From: Prosthecobacter sp.
Lineage (GTDB): Bacteria; Verrucomicrobiota; Verrucomicrobiia; Verrucomicrobiales; Verrucomicrobiaceae
Assembly (NCBI RefSeq): GCF_014879935.1
Contig: NZ_JACSRD010000133.1
Location: 1-37,325, forward strand
Reading direction: 5' to 3'
Length of the DNA stretch: 37,325 nucleotides
In this document: in pieces, positions 1-9,138 of the stretch
How positions within the stretch are numbered: position 1 is the first letter of the stretch
Layout: each line of letters opens with the position of its first letter
The notes under the pieces: generated by a model
Told to the model about the DNA's origin: nothing
Seen by the model: only the letters and a program-made list of their open reading frames with translations
The model's database searches: none
Position numbers and translations under genes: made by a program

Positions 1-128
1 GAGAAAGCGAGACCAACAAAGCCGACGTGAAGAAGCAGCGTCTCAAGGTGGAGTGGGCCACGCGCGCCGAACAGATGCGCCGGATCCTCGACAACACCTA
101 CCGCCAGCTCCGCGAGGCGATGCGGTGA
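1..128 (+). CDS. C-terminal end of a secreted tandem-family protein (partial)
   Basis: The window opens inside a gene; reading from base 3 gives 41 codons and a TGA stop at 126-128. The peptide (key stretch ADVKKQRLKVEW, ending YRQLREAMR) is nearly identical to the last residues of the next gene, and the DNA differs at only a handful of positions from 1039-1166. It is therefore the first of at least three tandem copies of the same family. Only the charged, helical C-terminus is visible. The function is unknown and the gene's start lies upstream of the window. Confidence 0.8.
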   Translation, partial: ESETNKADVKKQRLKVEWATRAEQMRRILDNTYRQLREAMR

Positions 129-200
129 GCAGCACGGCGAAATGACGGCACCTTTCTGCTGACTGCATTCTGATTGTGTTCGAACCTCACCTCTATCCTC

Positions 201-1166
201 ATGAAATCCATCTACCGCGCCACGATCGTCTCATGGCTTGTCTTGACCTGTTTCGCTGGATCCGGATTTGCGGATGAGAATCGCCGTTTGGAGGATGTGG
301 TCGCAGCCTATGTCTGGTCGTGGAACAATCCGAAGTCCGCGGCGCGTGGCTGGGGGGAAGGTGCCGAAATGCGATTCCTGGCAGATCACACGCTGGTTCA
401 AAAAAGCACGAAAGGAAACACGGCGGTATTCGATTGGAGGATTGATGGTAATAACACCATTGTTTTTGGCCCAAAAAACGCGGAACGACGGCTTGTTTTT
501 GATGCTTCTTTTTCGTCATACAACGCAGTCGAGACTTGGAATGGCAACAACACCATCAAGGGAGCTCGTAAACAAGCCCTAGACGACAGGTCCCTTCCTT
601 CGGGTTCTCCGTCTTCACCACGAATTTCCCCACTCAATGCCGCCCCGCTGGCTACGATCCAAACCGACGCCAACCAGCCGCGCATCGAGGTTATCAAAGA
701 CCAGGGCCCCAACGCCACGGAGTGGGCGCTCACGCCGCTGGACGAGGCTATCCCCGCCGACATCCGCCAGAACCTCACCTTCCTGCGCGAGGACCTGCTC
801 GATGAAGGCGCGAAGGCCGCCAAAAGCAAACCGGAGGCCTACAAACTGGCCTCCGACTACTGCGACAAGCTTCTCGCCGCCCTCAGTCAACGCGAGATCG
901 CCCGTGTGCAGGCCGGCTATGCTGTCGCTCAGGCAGATGCGAACAAAGCGACCTCCACCCAGGCCCTCGACGCCCGCCGGAACTACCAGATGAGCTGGCC
1001 GCAATTCTCCCGCGAGGAATCCCAACGCGCCGCCCTGCGAGAAAGCGAGACCAACAAAGCCGACGTGAAGAAGCAGCGCCTCAAAGTCGAATGGGCCACC
1101 AGCGCCGAACAGATGCGCCGGATCCTTGACAACACCTACCGCCAGCTCCGCGAGGCGATGCGGTGA
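201..1166 (+). CDS. Secreted protein of a three-copy tandem family, copy 2
   Basis: This gene encodes 321 residues from the ATG at 201. An upstream in-frame TTG at 174 would only add nine residues before a good signal peptide (MKSIYRATIVSWLVLTCFAG...), so the ATG is preferred. After the signal comes a segment of about 90 residues, rich in aromatic and beta-type residues (WSWNN, FLADHTLV, FDWRIDG, ending KGAR). A low-complexity Pro/Ser linker follows, then a charged, probably all-helical C-terminal half beginning IEVIKDQGPNA. That half is shared almost word for word with the next gene and with the fragment at 1-128. I recognise no named family. The beta segment resembles the extreme C-terminus of the kinase at 2499, which suggests the secreted proteins and the kinase ectodomain are related. 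It is probably periplasmic or surface-located. Confidence 0.8.
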   Translation: MKSIYRATIVSWLVLTCFAGSGFADENRRLEDVVAAYVWSWNNPKSAARGWGEGAEMRFLADHTLVQKSTKGNTAVFDWRIDGNNTIVFGPKNAERRLVFDASFSSYNAVETWNGNNTIKGARKQALDDRSLPSGSPSSPRISPLNAAPLATIQTDANQPRIEVIKDQGPNATEWALTPLDEAIPADIRQNLTFLREDLLDEGAKAAKSKPEAYKLASDYCDKLLAALSQREIARVQAGYAVAQADANKATSTQALDARRNYQMSWPQFSREESQRAALRESETNKADVKKQRLKVEWATSAEQMRRILDNTYRQLREAMR

Positions 1167-1247
1167 CACACCGTGGTGGTGCAGCCAGATGAACGACACT
1201 AGCCAACATGCAAACCGGATCAGCCCATCACCAACAGAACCACGTCG

Positions 1248-2210
1248 ATGCAAACCTCCTGCCACTTGATTCTCGCGCTATTGTTCTGGACTGAAGTCAT
1301 GGCTTCGGCAGCACCAGAGAGCCATTCTGAGGCCGTGACCTCTCCGACCATCAGCCTTCACGACGCCATGTTTTTATATTCGTGGCACTGGCAGGGACAG
1401 TTCTCCGGAACCATCCAATTCTTGCCCGACGGCAGCATCAAAAAAGACTTTCAAGAGCAGAATTGGCTGAAATGGGAATTCTCAAAAGACGCTTCATCCA
1501 TTCTTGTGAGAGGGCGAGACGGGAAGATCACCCTGCAATTCAATCCAGACCGCACAGGTTTTTCCGGACCAGCTTGGAACCCCAAAAATAAGATTACCGG
1601 TAATAGGTTACAGAGGCTCGCCCCGTCGTCGCACCCTTCTGAGAAACCTGTTGCCAAGACTGCACCCGTTCCTGGCATGCGGAACAACGACAGCCTTTCT
1701 CGCATCGAAGTCATCAAAGACCAAGGCCCCAACGCCGCCGAGTGGGCGCTCACGCCCCTCGACAGGCCCATTCCCGCCGGCATTCGCCAGAATCTAACCT
1801 ATTTGCGCGAGGACCTGCTTGATGAAGCTTCCAAGGCCCCGAAAGCCAGTCCCGCTGCTTATACGCAGGCCTCTGAATACTGTGACAAGCTCCTCGCCGC
1901 CTTCAGCCAGCGTGAGATCGCCCGCGTGCAGGCGGGTTATCGGGCCACCCAGGCGGATGCGAACCAAGCAACGTCCACTCAGGCCCTGGACGCCCGGCGC
2001 AACCACCCGATGAGCTGGCCGCAATTCGCCCGCGAGGAATCCCAACGCGCCGCCCTGCGTGAAAGCGAGGCCGACAAGGCCGACGTGAAAAAACAACGGA
2101 TCAAGGTCGAGTGGACGACGCGAGCTGCGCAAATGCGCCGCATTCTGGACGATCACTACCGCCAGTTTCGAGAGGCGATGCGGCTGGCTCATTCTTCACC
2201 TGCCTGCTGA
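1248..2210 (+). CDS. Secreted protein of a three-copy tandem family, copy 3
   Basis: This gene encodes 320 residues from the ATG at 1248, with a signal-peptide-like start (MQTSCHLILALLFWTEVMAS). The N-terminal domain (about residues 35-125: YSWHW, FLPDG, WEFSKD, ILVRG, ITGNRL) is diverged from copy 2 but follows the same order of aromatic positions. The C-terminal half (IEVIKDQGPNAAEWALTPLD onward) is highly similar to copy 2. A slow-evolving helical half joined to a fast-diverging beta half suggests the N-terminal domain is the variable, ligand-facing part (inference). The 288 bases between its stop and the kinase start at 2499 hold no convincing gene. The product is unnamed and its function is unknown. 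Confidence 0.8.
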   Translation: MQTSCHLILALLFWTEVMASAAPESHSEAVTSPTISLHDAMFLYSWHWQGQFSGTIQFLPDGSIKKDFQEQNWLKWEFSKDASSILVRGRDGKITLQFNPDRTGFSGPAWNPKNKITGNRLQRLAPSSHPSEKPVAKTAPVPGMRNNDSLSRIEVIKDQGPNAAEWALTPLDRPIPAGIRQNLTYLREDLLDEASKAPKASPAAYTQASEYCDKLLAAFSQREIARVQAGYRATQADANQATSTQALDARRNHPMSWPQFAREESQRAALRESEADKADVKKQRIKVEWTTRAAQMRRILDDHYRQFREAMRLAHSSPAC

Positions 2211-2498
2211 CTGCTGATCCAAACGAAAGGCCTGACGCCATGTCGAGCAACGCAGCCGTCAATCTACCCAGATCGCCGCAGGACGATGCCGGGAAGGAAG
2301 TGCCGCCCCGTAGCTGGTGTGGAAGAAAGACGCACCACGAGAAGAATGGATTCGCATGGCGTTCGACTCGCCGGTCTCCTAGAAAGTCAGGATCGCAGGC
2401 CAGAATAGCTTCATCAAAGAATAGAGCGCGATTTCCAGCTCCGCTTGCAACCCGCGCGTGCCCTTTCCGAATTTACTCTGTGAAACCTTCTTTGAAGC

Positions 2499-5400
2499 AT
2501 GCCTGACTCCGACCCCGATCCTCTGTTTGGCAATCCCGCCAGCGATCTGATTCGCGGTGCCTTGGAAGGAGGCACGGGGACGAATCCTGGAGCCCCGTGG
2601 CAGCCGCCGGCTCCGGAGGTTTTGGAATCCTTGCTGCCGCAGTATGAGATCGAACGCATGCTGGGCCGCGGAGGCATGGGGGCGGTTTACAAGGGACGGC
2701 AGCTTTCGCTGGACCGGCCCGTGGCCGTCAAAATCCTCTCCAGCCATCTTGCGGGGACAGACCCAAGCTTTGTCGAGCGGTTCAAGAACGAGGCTCGCGC
2801 CATGGCGAAGCTCTCGCATCCTGGCATCGTCGCCGTTTATGACTTCGGCGAGGCTGCCGACGGCCTGCTCTACATCGTCATGGAGTTCGTCGAGGGCACG
2901 GACGTGCACGCCATGATCGCCCGTCAGGGCCGCCTGCACTCCGAGCATGCGATGGCGATCACCGCGCATGTGTGCGATGCGCTGGCCTATGCCCATGAGC
3001 GCGGGATCATTCATCGCGACATCAAACCGGCGAACATCATGCTCAGAAATGACGGCGTGGTGAAGGTGGCGGACTTTGGCCTGGCGAAGTTCCATGCGGA
3101 AGGTCGCGAGACCCAGGGGCTCACCCGCAGCGGGGTGGCGATGGGCACGCCTCACTTTGTGGCACCGGAGGCCTTGATCCTCGGCACGACCATCGATCAT
3201 CGCGCGGACATCTACGCCGTGGGCGTCATGCTCTACCAGATGCTCACCGGCAAGCTGCCACAGGGCCTGTTTGAGCTGCCCTCCCTGCAAATCCCCGGCC
3301 TCGACCCACGCTACGATGGCATCATCGGCCGTGCGCTGCGTGAAGATCGCGAGGTGCGCTACCCCAGCGTGCAGGACATGCGCCGGGATCTGGACGCGAT
3401 CCTCACGCAGCCCGTGGTCAAAGTGGAAGCCGCGGCGGAGAAAGCCCCTGCCGCGCTGCCCCCGCGTTCGCGTCCTCAGCCGTCGTCCGGGAAGCCAGAC
3501 CGTCCGGCCCCGGCCCAGTCCCTGCCTGCGTCACGACGGCACGCGTCCAGCATCGTGGGGTTTGCGATGGTGTGTCTGATCGTGTTGGCGAGCGCCGCAG
3601 CCTTTTACTTCCTGGTCATGGATCGCCCTGCGCCGACAGATTCATCGGCGCTGACGCCGCCAGGGGCTCAAAATGGAATGAGCCCCCTCGCGCAGCCCCC
3701 TGAGGCCACGCCATCCTCGACCGATCCCGTCCAGGCGACGAAGGACCAGCCCTTCGTGAATTCGCTCGGCATGAAGTTTGTGCCCATGCCGGGGACTGAC
3801 ATCCTCATGTGCATTCATGAGACCAGGAAGGGAGACTATGCCACCTACGCCGCTCAGAATGCCAACATCGATGAGACGTGGAAGAATCCGAACTATCGCG
3901 GCATTCCGGTCAGCCCAGGCGACGATCATCCCGTGTGCAATGTGAGCTGGGATGATGCCAAATCGTTCTGTGCCTGGCTGGGTCGGAAAGAAGGACTGAT
4001 CTACCGACTGCCAACGGACCGCGAGTGGAGTGCCGCTGTCGGAATTGCGGATTCGGAGCCCGCAGGAAAGACGCCCCTGGATTTGCAGCTCATGCAGTTC
4101 GAGTCAGGCGTGTACCCGTGGGGGACCGAATGGCCACCGCCGAAAGGCGCGGGCAATTTCTCCGACATCACCGCGAGCCAGGCCTTCCCCGCAGATACCC
4201 TGATTTCCTTCATTGAGGAGTATTCGGACGGGTATGCCGTCACATCGCCGGTCATGAACTTCAGACCCAACGCGCTTGGCCTTTTCGACCTGGCGGGGAA
4301 TGTCTATGAACTCTGCGAGGATTGGACGGCTGAAACCAAGCAGCATCGGGTGGTGCGCGGCACAAGTTGGAAGGGCAGCCTGGCCAGGGGGCTGTTGTCG
4401 TCGAACCGCGGCACTCACCGTCCGACTGCCAGGATTGATCACCATGGATTCCGAGTGGTGATCGAGCAGCCGATGAATCCGGCTGCTCTGAAAGCGGAGG
4501 CTGCTGTAGCGCCTGTGCGGCGGCCTGCTGCGCTTTCATCTGGCCAAACCACTTGGACGGACACCAAAGGCCGCAGCCTCACTGCCACCTTCAAAACCAT
4601 CGCCAGCGGCAACGTGCTCCTCGAAATCGCCGGCAAAATCACGCCCGTGCCGTTGAACACGCTCTCTGCAGAGAGCCAGCGCCTGGCGCGGGAACTGGAC
4701 GCGGGAGATCCGGCCAAGGCGGCCAAGGACAAGCCCTTCGTGAACTCTCTCGGCATGAAGTTTGTGCCCGTGCCGGGCACCGAGGTGTTGATGTGCATCC
4801 ACGAGACCCGGAAGGCAGACTACGCGGCCTTTTTCGCAGCCACTCCCGGAGTTCCCGACTTCTGGCAAAACCCGATCTATGAAGGAGAAAAAGTTAGTTT
4901 TGCGAACGATCATCCCGTCTGCAACATCCGGTGGGAGGATTGCCGGGACTTCTGCCAGTGGCTCAGCCGCAAGGAAGGACGCAACTACCGTCTGCCCACG
5001 GACCGTGAGTGGAGCTTCGCCGCGGGCATCGGGGATCGAGAGGATGCGAAGGTTTCACCCCACCTTCTGAGCGACAAGCTGACCGGCGAGTTTCCCTGGG
5101 GCCAAGAATGGCCGCCTCCCGCAGGTGCTGGGAATCTGGGTGACACGACCCTGGTGGCGAAGTTCCCCCAACGCCGCGTCATTCCCGGATACACCGACGG
5201 CTTTGCCACCACGGCTCCTGTCATGAGCTTCACCCCGAACCGGTTCGGCCTTCACGATCTGTCCGGGAATGTCTGGGAGTTCTGTGAAGACTGGTACGAC
5301 GACACGCATACGACGCATGTCATCCGCGGCCTCAATTTCGATGACGGTGGCGACATCAGCGTGCGTTTCTTGTCCAGCCATCGCGGCTGGTGTCCGGCAC

Positions 5401-5888
5401 CGAACCGCCATCCGAATCACGGCTTCCGCGTGGTGCTCGAACGGCCCGCCAAAACCGATGCCGCAGCATCCGGTGGCGGAGACAGCCGGGAAGATCCCGC
5501 AATGACTGAGTTGCTGGACTTTGAGCGGACGCTCCGCTCCCACACCTGGCTGATCCCGGAGCGCAACTGGGAACTCAGGTTCGAGAACGACCACCGGGCT
5601 TCCATTGACGAGCGGGTTTACACCACGCGCTGGCACTGGTGGGTCACCGGACCGCGGAGCCTGCATGTTCAGTTCGCCGCTTCACCGCCTTCCTACGATC
5701 CGAGCATCGGCTTCGAATACATCTTCGACAGGGAGATGAAGTCCTTCACCACCAGCACGGGAAAACCCACGGGCGTTCGGAGGAGCGCCCTGAAAGCACC
5801 AGAAGAGTCGGACTTGGGCCGATCCTTCGCGCCCGAATACGCAAAAAAACTCGGCAGCAGCCTGCGACCGCAGTTTCCCTCCCGGTAG
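2499..5888 (+). CDS. Transmembrane Ser/Thr protein kinase with two FGE/SUMF1-like domains
   Basis: This 1129-residue protein starts with a PknB-type kinase domain (about 49-302). The Gly loop is GRGGMG at 56-61, the ATP lysine K78, the catalytic loop HRDIKPAN at 172-179, DFG at 192-194 and APE at 222-224, so the kinase looks active. A Pro/Ala linker and one membrane helix (about 351-374) follow. Outside the membrane come an FGE/SUMF1 (C-type-lectin-like) domain (about 418-657), an SHD1-like segment (about 685-733), a second FGE domain (about 747-982) and a beta-rich tail (about 1003-1097). The first FGE domain lacks the paired catalytic cysteines of true formylglycine-generating enzyme, and the second keeps only one Cys (C965) near that place. 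They are therefore more likely binding modules than sulfatase-activating enzymes. By its layout this is a receptor-like kinase, with sensing outside and phosphorylation inside. Its ligand and substrates are unknown. Confidence 0.93.
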   Translation: MPDSDPDPLFGNPASDLIRGALEGGTGTNPGAPWQPPAPEVLESLLPQYEIERMLGRGGMGAVYKGRQLSLDRPVAVKILSSHLAGTDPSFVERFKNEARAMAKLSHPGIVAVYDFGEAADGLLYIVMEFVEGTDVHAMIARQGRLHSEHAMAITAHVCDALAYAHERGIIHRDIKPANIMLRNDGVVKVADFGLAKFHAEGRETQGLTRSGVAMGTPHFVAPEALILGTTIDHRADIYAVGVMLYQMLTGKLPQGLFELPSLQIPGLDPRYDGIIGRALREDREVRYPSVQDMRRDLDAILTQPVVKVEAAAEKAPAALPPRSRPQPSSGKPDRPAPAQSLPASRRHASSIVGFAMVCLIVLASAAAFYFLVMDRPAPTDSSALTPPGAQNGMSPLAQPPEATPSSTDPVQATKDQPFVNSLGMKFVPMPGTDILMCIHETRKGDYATYAAQNANIDETWKNPNYRGIPVSPGDDHPVCNVSWDDAKSFCAWLGRKEGLIYRLPTDREWSAAVGIADSEPAGKTPLDLQLMQFESGVYPWGTEWPPPKGAGNFSDITASQAFPADTLISFIEEYSDGYAVTSPVMNFRPNALGLFDLAGNVYELCEDWTAETKQHRVVRGTSWKGSLARGLLSSNRGTHRPTARIDHHGFRVVIEQPMNPAALKAEAAVAPVRRPAALSSGQTTWTDTKGRSLTATFKTIASGNVLLEIAGKITPVPLNTLSAESQRLARELDAGDPAKAAKDKPFVNSLGMKFVPVPGTEVLMCIHETRKADYAAFFAATPGVPDFWQNPIYEGEKVSFANDHPVCNIRWEDCRDFCQWLSRKEGRNYRLPTDREWSFAAGIGDREDAKVSPHLLSDKLTGEFPWGQEWPPPAGAGNLGDTTLVAKFPQRRVIPGYTDGFATTAPVMSFTPNRFGLHDLSGNVWEFCEDWYDDTHTTHVIRGLNFDDGGDISVRFLSSHRGWCPAPNRHPNHGFRVVLERPAKTDAAASGGGDSREDPAMTELLDFERTLRSHTWLIPERNWELRFENDHRASIDERVYTTRWHWWVTGPRSLHVQFAASPPSYDPSIGFEYIFDREMKSFTTSTGKPTGVRRSALKAPEESDLGRSFAPEYAKKLGSSLRPQFPSR

Positions 5889-5988
5889 AGCCAGCCATCC
5901 TTTTTTCGCCTCGCTGAAAAAAAATCGCTGAACCGCTGCAACCCGACGCCTTGCTTTGCGAACTTTGACTCTGACTCCCCACCCTCGC

Positions 5989-6969
5989 ATGACCCGTTCA
6001 CTCCGTCTCCTCGCCAGCATCGCCTGGCTGCTCGCCCACCCCGCGTTGCACGCCCAGGGCGGCGGCTTCCGCACCTTCACCAACAGCCAGGGCCGCTCCA
6101 TCGTGGCACGACTTGTCAGCAGCCGTGGTGACGAGGTCGTCCTGCGCCTGCAGGATGGAAAAGATGTCACCGTCAAAACCTCCCAGCTCAGTCCTGCGGA
6201 CATCGCCTGGGTCCGGCAGCAAGGTTCCGCCTCGCCCGCTAGCAATGCGGCCCCGTCCGCCCTTTCTGGATCGCCCCAGCCGCCCGGCGGCATGGTGTTT
6301 TCGTCCAACTGGCTGCCCAAGTCCCTCACCGCCCGACGCGAGCTGCTGGAAAGCCTGGAATTCTACTGCAAGGCCGCCATCGGCGACGCTCCCCGGGGCA
6401 AGGAGCCCGTTCCCACCACCATCTGCGGTGCCGTGCGTTGGCGCATGCCCATCGACGCCTTCATCCAGACCCTCCCACGCGGTTACAATAAGCTTTCCGA
6501 GCGGCCCCTGGTCCACTCCTGCCTGCCGAACGATTCCCTCACCCTTTGCGGCTTCCAGTTCAAAAGCTTCCTCGACCACGGCCAGCCCTTCAACCAGATG
6601 TTCCTCCTCATCGACAAGGAACGCTGCATCGTCTCCGTCCAGTTCGTCGATCAAAACGGCCGATACATCCGCTGGCTGCCGCAGCCCGACGGCATTCGTG
6701 AGCCCTGCTACAACTTCATCAACCTCACCTACAACGCCAGCACCACCAAGGAAGTGCCCTACCAGCTCCTGCGCGACCGCGGGTTCCCGCTTTGCGTGAA
6801 GACCGCTTTCCGCGACCGCGTCTCCGGCTCCGTGCCCGGCCTCACCAACATGCCTGTCTCGGCCTACGGACGCACCTATGAAAACGTCCACTGGTATCTG
6901 CCCGCGCCGTTCGCCCGCACCATTCTCGACATCGTCGATGTCTATCGGAAAGCCGGTGTCATCCGCTGA
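5989..6969 (+). CDS. Secreted SHD1-domain protein of unknown function
   Basis: This gene encodes 326 residues from the ATG at 5989. A TTG further upstream is less likely because the signal peptide (MTRSLRLLASIAWLLAHPAL) begins at this ATG. Right after cleavage comes an SLA1-homology-1-type domain (about residues 24-75: FRTFTNSQGRSIVARLVS, LRLQDGKDVTVKTSQLS), a small SH3-like fold very common in secreted proteins of Planctomycetes and Verrucomicrobia. The C-terminal ~220 residues (from about 105) contain Cys, Trp and Tyr residues and no motif I can name. The gene follows the kinase by 100 bases on the same strand, and the kinase also carries an SHD1-like segment, so the two may act in the same envelope process (inference). 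Confidence 0.82.
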   Translation: MTRSLRLLASIAWLLAHPALHAQGGGFRTFTNSQGRSIVARLVSSRGDEVVLRLQDGKDVTVKTSQLSPADIAWVRQQGSASPASNAAPSALSGSPQPPGGMVFSSNWLPKSLTARRELLESLEFYCKAAIGDAPRGKEPVPTTICGAVRWRMPIDAFIQTLPRGYNKLSERPLVHSCLPNDSLTLCGFQFKSFLDHGQPFNQMFLLIDKERCIVSVQFVDQNGRYIRWLPQPDGIREPCYNFINLTYNASTTKEVPYQLLRDRGFPLCVKTAFRDRVSGSVPGLTNMPVSAYGRTYENVHWYLPAPFARTILDIVDVYRKAGVIR

Positions 6970-7012
6970 ACGGCACGCGGTCTCCCGGCTCTATCCTCAC
7001 TCCACCTGAATC

Positions 7013-7858
7013 ATGCGCTTGATGCCCCGATCCATCGGCCACGTGTTGTCACGGCTTTGGACTGTGGCCCTGCTCCTCGTCGGCGGCACAGCCGCAGCGC
7101 AGGTGTTTCCCCACAGCGCCATTCAGAAAAACGGAGTGCAGTATCAAATCACCGTCGGCGCACTGCCCGACCACTACTTCCACTTTCAGCACAGCACGGA
7201 CCTCCGGCAGTTTTCCACCATTGATGCGGCCCTGGGCGCCCCCGCCGCCACCTTCGACTATCTCCCGGCCGTTGGCGAGACACGGGGCTTCTTCCGTGCG
7301 GAAGCCATCTCCGTCTGGTCCCCTTCCGATGTGGATCAGGACGGCATGGACGACCTGTGGGAGCTGCTCAACGGCCTCGCTCCGGTGGACCCTGCGGACG
7401 CTGGTGAACCCAGCCCCCTGCAACCAGGCCTCACCAACCTCGAAGCCTACCGCCTCCGCTTCGGCCTCACTCGCGTGACCGAATTCTACAGCGTCGAGAC
7501 GAGCGTCTTCAACAACACCTTTGCCATCTCCGACGAGGTCAGTGTTTACCGGTTCCCGCACACCACCGGCTTCACGGTCGAAGCACTCTCCGCCGAGACC
7601 AGCGTGTTCAATTTCCCTCCCGTCACCGGAGCGAGTGTGGCAGCGGTCTCCGCCGAAGTCAGCCTCTTCAACACCGCCCCGGTGACCGGACCAGCCGTGC
7701 AGGCCATCTCGCCCGAGGTCAGCGTCTTCAACTCATTTGCCCTCACCCCGACGCTCCAGGCCGTCTCGCCCGAGGTCAGCGTCTTCAACTCGTTTGTCGT
7801 CACGCCTGCGCTCCAGGCCGTCTCCCCCGAAGTCTCCGTCCTCAAATCCCTGCCTTGA
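7013..7858 (+). CDS. Secreted protein with Ca-binding motif and 19-20-residue VSVFN repeats
   Basis: This 281-residue protein has a signal peptide (about residues 1-30, cleaved near AAAQ). A beta-rich domain is followed by an acidic Ca-type loop DVDQDGMDD (106-114), typical of thrombospondin type 3 or EF-hand-like spacers in bacterial surface proteins. From residue 158 to the end the chain is made of about seven repeats of 19-20 residues with the core [AP]E[VT]SVFN, the last two full ones nearly identical. The regular period suggests a stack of beta-turn units (solenoid), but that is inference. It lies 23 bases before the next secreted-protein gene and probably shares its transcript. The function is unknown; a surface or adhesion role is plausible. 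Confidence 0.8.
   Translation: MRLMPRSIGHVLSRLWTVALLLVGGTAAAQVFPHSAIQKNGVQYQITVGALPDHYFHFQHSTDLRQFSTIDAALGAPAATFDYLPAVGETRGFFRAEAISVWSPSDVDQDGMDDLWELLNGLAPVDPADAGEPSPLQPGLTNLEAYRLRFGLTRVTEFYSVETSVFNNTFAISDEVSVYRFPHTTGFTVEALSAETSVFNFPPVTGASVAAVSAEVSLFNTAPVTGPAVQAISPEVSVFNSFALTPTLQAVSPEVSVFNSFVVTPALQAVSPEVSVLKSLP
7701..7843 (+). repeat. 57-bp in-frame tandem repeats
   Basis: Units beginning AGGCC start at 7701, 7758 and 7815, exactly 57 bases apart. The third is cut short by the end of the gene. Each unit encodes the 19-residue VSVFN repeat. The near identity of the first two units at DNA level points to recent copy-number change by slippage or unequal exchange. Confidence 0.85.
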
Positions 7859-7881
7859 ACCTCCACGCCGTCCGTCCTCTC

Positions 7882-9024
7882 ATGAAAACCAAACTGATCC
7901 ACCTCCTCTCCATCGTGCTGCTAGCCGGTGCCGCCAGCCTGTCGGCGCAGATCGCCATTCCCAGCGATGGCTCCGACGGTGCGCTCAATGTCAGCGCCAA
8001 CACCGTGATCGACCTCTCTCAGGCCGTCACGGGCACCTGGGACGCGAACAACAGCGCCAATGTGGGCAAGGGCATCTTCGATCCCGCGAAACGCGCCATC
8101 GTTTTCAAATACAGCTCCGTCACCATCAACCCCACCCGCACAGTCACCTTCATCAATCATCCCAGCCGCGCTCCGGTGGTCTGGCTGGTGCAGGGAAATG
8201 TGACCATCGCTGGAACCGTCAATCTCAACGGATCGGCTCCGCCCAACAACAACCTGCTGGCAGAACCAGGACCGGGTGGATTTCGTGGCGGCCCGAATGG
8301 TTCCCTCGGAAGAGGTGCCGGACTTGGGCTTGGAGGAGCCCCTCCTCTTTCCACTTTCAACGACTCGCCTGGCTCATATGCATCCGTTTACGGAAACCCC
8401 TCCATCACCCCGTTGATCGGAGGTTCAGGCGGAGGTGCCACTCCTTATGGCGGTGGTTCAGGCGGTGGCGGAGCCATCCTGATCGCAGCCGCCAATTCGG
8501 TTCAAGTGACAGGAGCCATCACCTCCACCGGAAACGGCACGGGCAGCGGAGGAGCCGTCCGCATCGTGGCCAACAGCATCAGCGGCACCGGAACCATTGA
8601 CACGCGGAACGATGGCCGCATCCGGCTCGAATCCAACACCGTCGCCGGCAGTCTCGTCACCCTGCCCCAGACCATCGCCGTGCCACCCGCCACCCCGCCT
8701 GTCATCTGGCCGGGGAACACCGCTCCCACCGTGAAAGTCGTCGCCGTGGACGCCGTGTCCGCCCCCGCCGTGCCCACCGCGCCGCTCGATCTCGCCGCCG
8801 ACATCGGCATCTCCACCACCGGGGCGACCACTGTCACCCTGCAAACCACGAACTTTCCCACCACCGGCCTCGTCGAGGTCCGCTCCGCCCCGAAGTTCGG
8901 TGCCGCGGCCACCTGGAGCACCGCCACCTTTCAAAGCGGCGACATCAACACCGCCACCTGGACCGCCACCGTCACCTTCCCCACCGGCTTCACCACCCTC
9001 CAGGCCCGCGCCACCCTTCCCTGA
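7882..9024 (+). CDS. Secreted Gly-rich surface protein
   Basis: This gene encodes 380 residues from the ATG at 7882; a TTG nine codons upstream overlaps the previous stop and is less likely. A clear signal peptide ends near SLSAQ. The body has Thr/Val/Asn-rich beta repeats (NVSANTVIDLSQAVTGTW, GNVTIAGTVNLNGSAP) followed by a Gly-rich block (about residues 130-215) that alternates with AILIAAANSVQVTGAIT-type strands. This looks like a beta-helix interrupted by glycine loops, as in many secreted proteins of this phylum and of myxobacteria. The C-terminal ~110 residues are Thr/Pro/Ala-rich. No catalytic motif is seen. It probably forms one unit with the repeat protein just upstream. Confidence 0.8.
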   Translation: MKTKLIHLLSIVLLAGAASLSAQIAIPSDGSDGALNVSANTVIDLSQAVTGTWDANNSANVGKGIFDPAKRAIVFKYSSVTINPTRTVTFINHPSRAPVVWLVQGNVTIAGTVNLNGSAPPNNNLLAEPGPGGFRGGPNGSLGRGAGLGLGGAPPLSTFNDSPGSYASVYGNPSITPLIGGSGGGATPYGGGSGGGGAILIAAANSVQVTGAITSTGNGTGSGGAVRIVANSISGTGTIDTRNDGRIRLESNTVAGSLVTLPQTIAVPPATPPVIWPGNTAPTVKVVAVDAVSAPAVPTAPLDLAADIGISTTGATTVTLQTTNFPTTGLVEVRSAPKFGAAATWSTATFQSGDINTATWTATVTFPTGFTTLQARATLP

Positions 9025-9138
9025 TGGCGGTCCAGTTCGCTGTTCGTAGCGGCAGGCGGCAGCATGACGGCGACTCGAAGCCTGGCCCCTCCAGAGCCGG
9101 GGTGGGACGCGCGGAAAGGCAAAGCGCAGCCCCTTGTT

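Noticed and set aside
3750-5440. True formylglycine-generating (sulfatase-activating) activity of the kinase ectodomain.
   Set aside because: The paired active-site cysteines are absent from both FGE-like domains, and no sulfatase gene is nearby.
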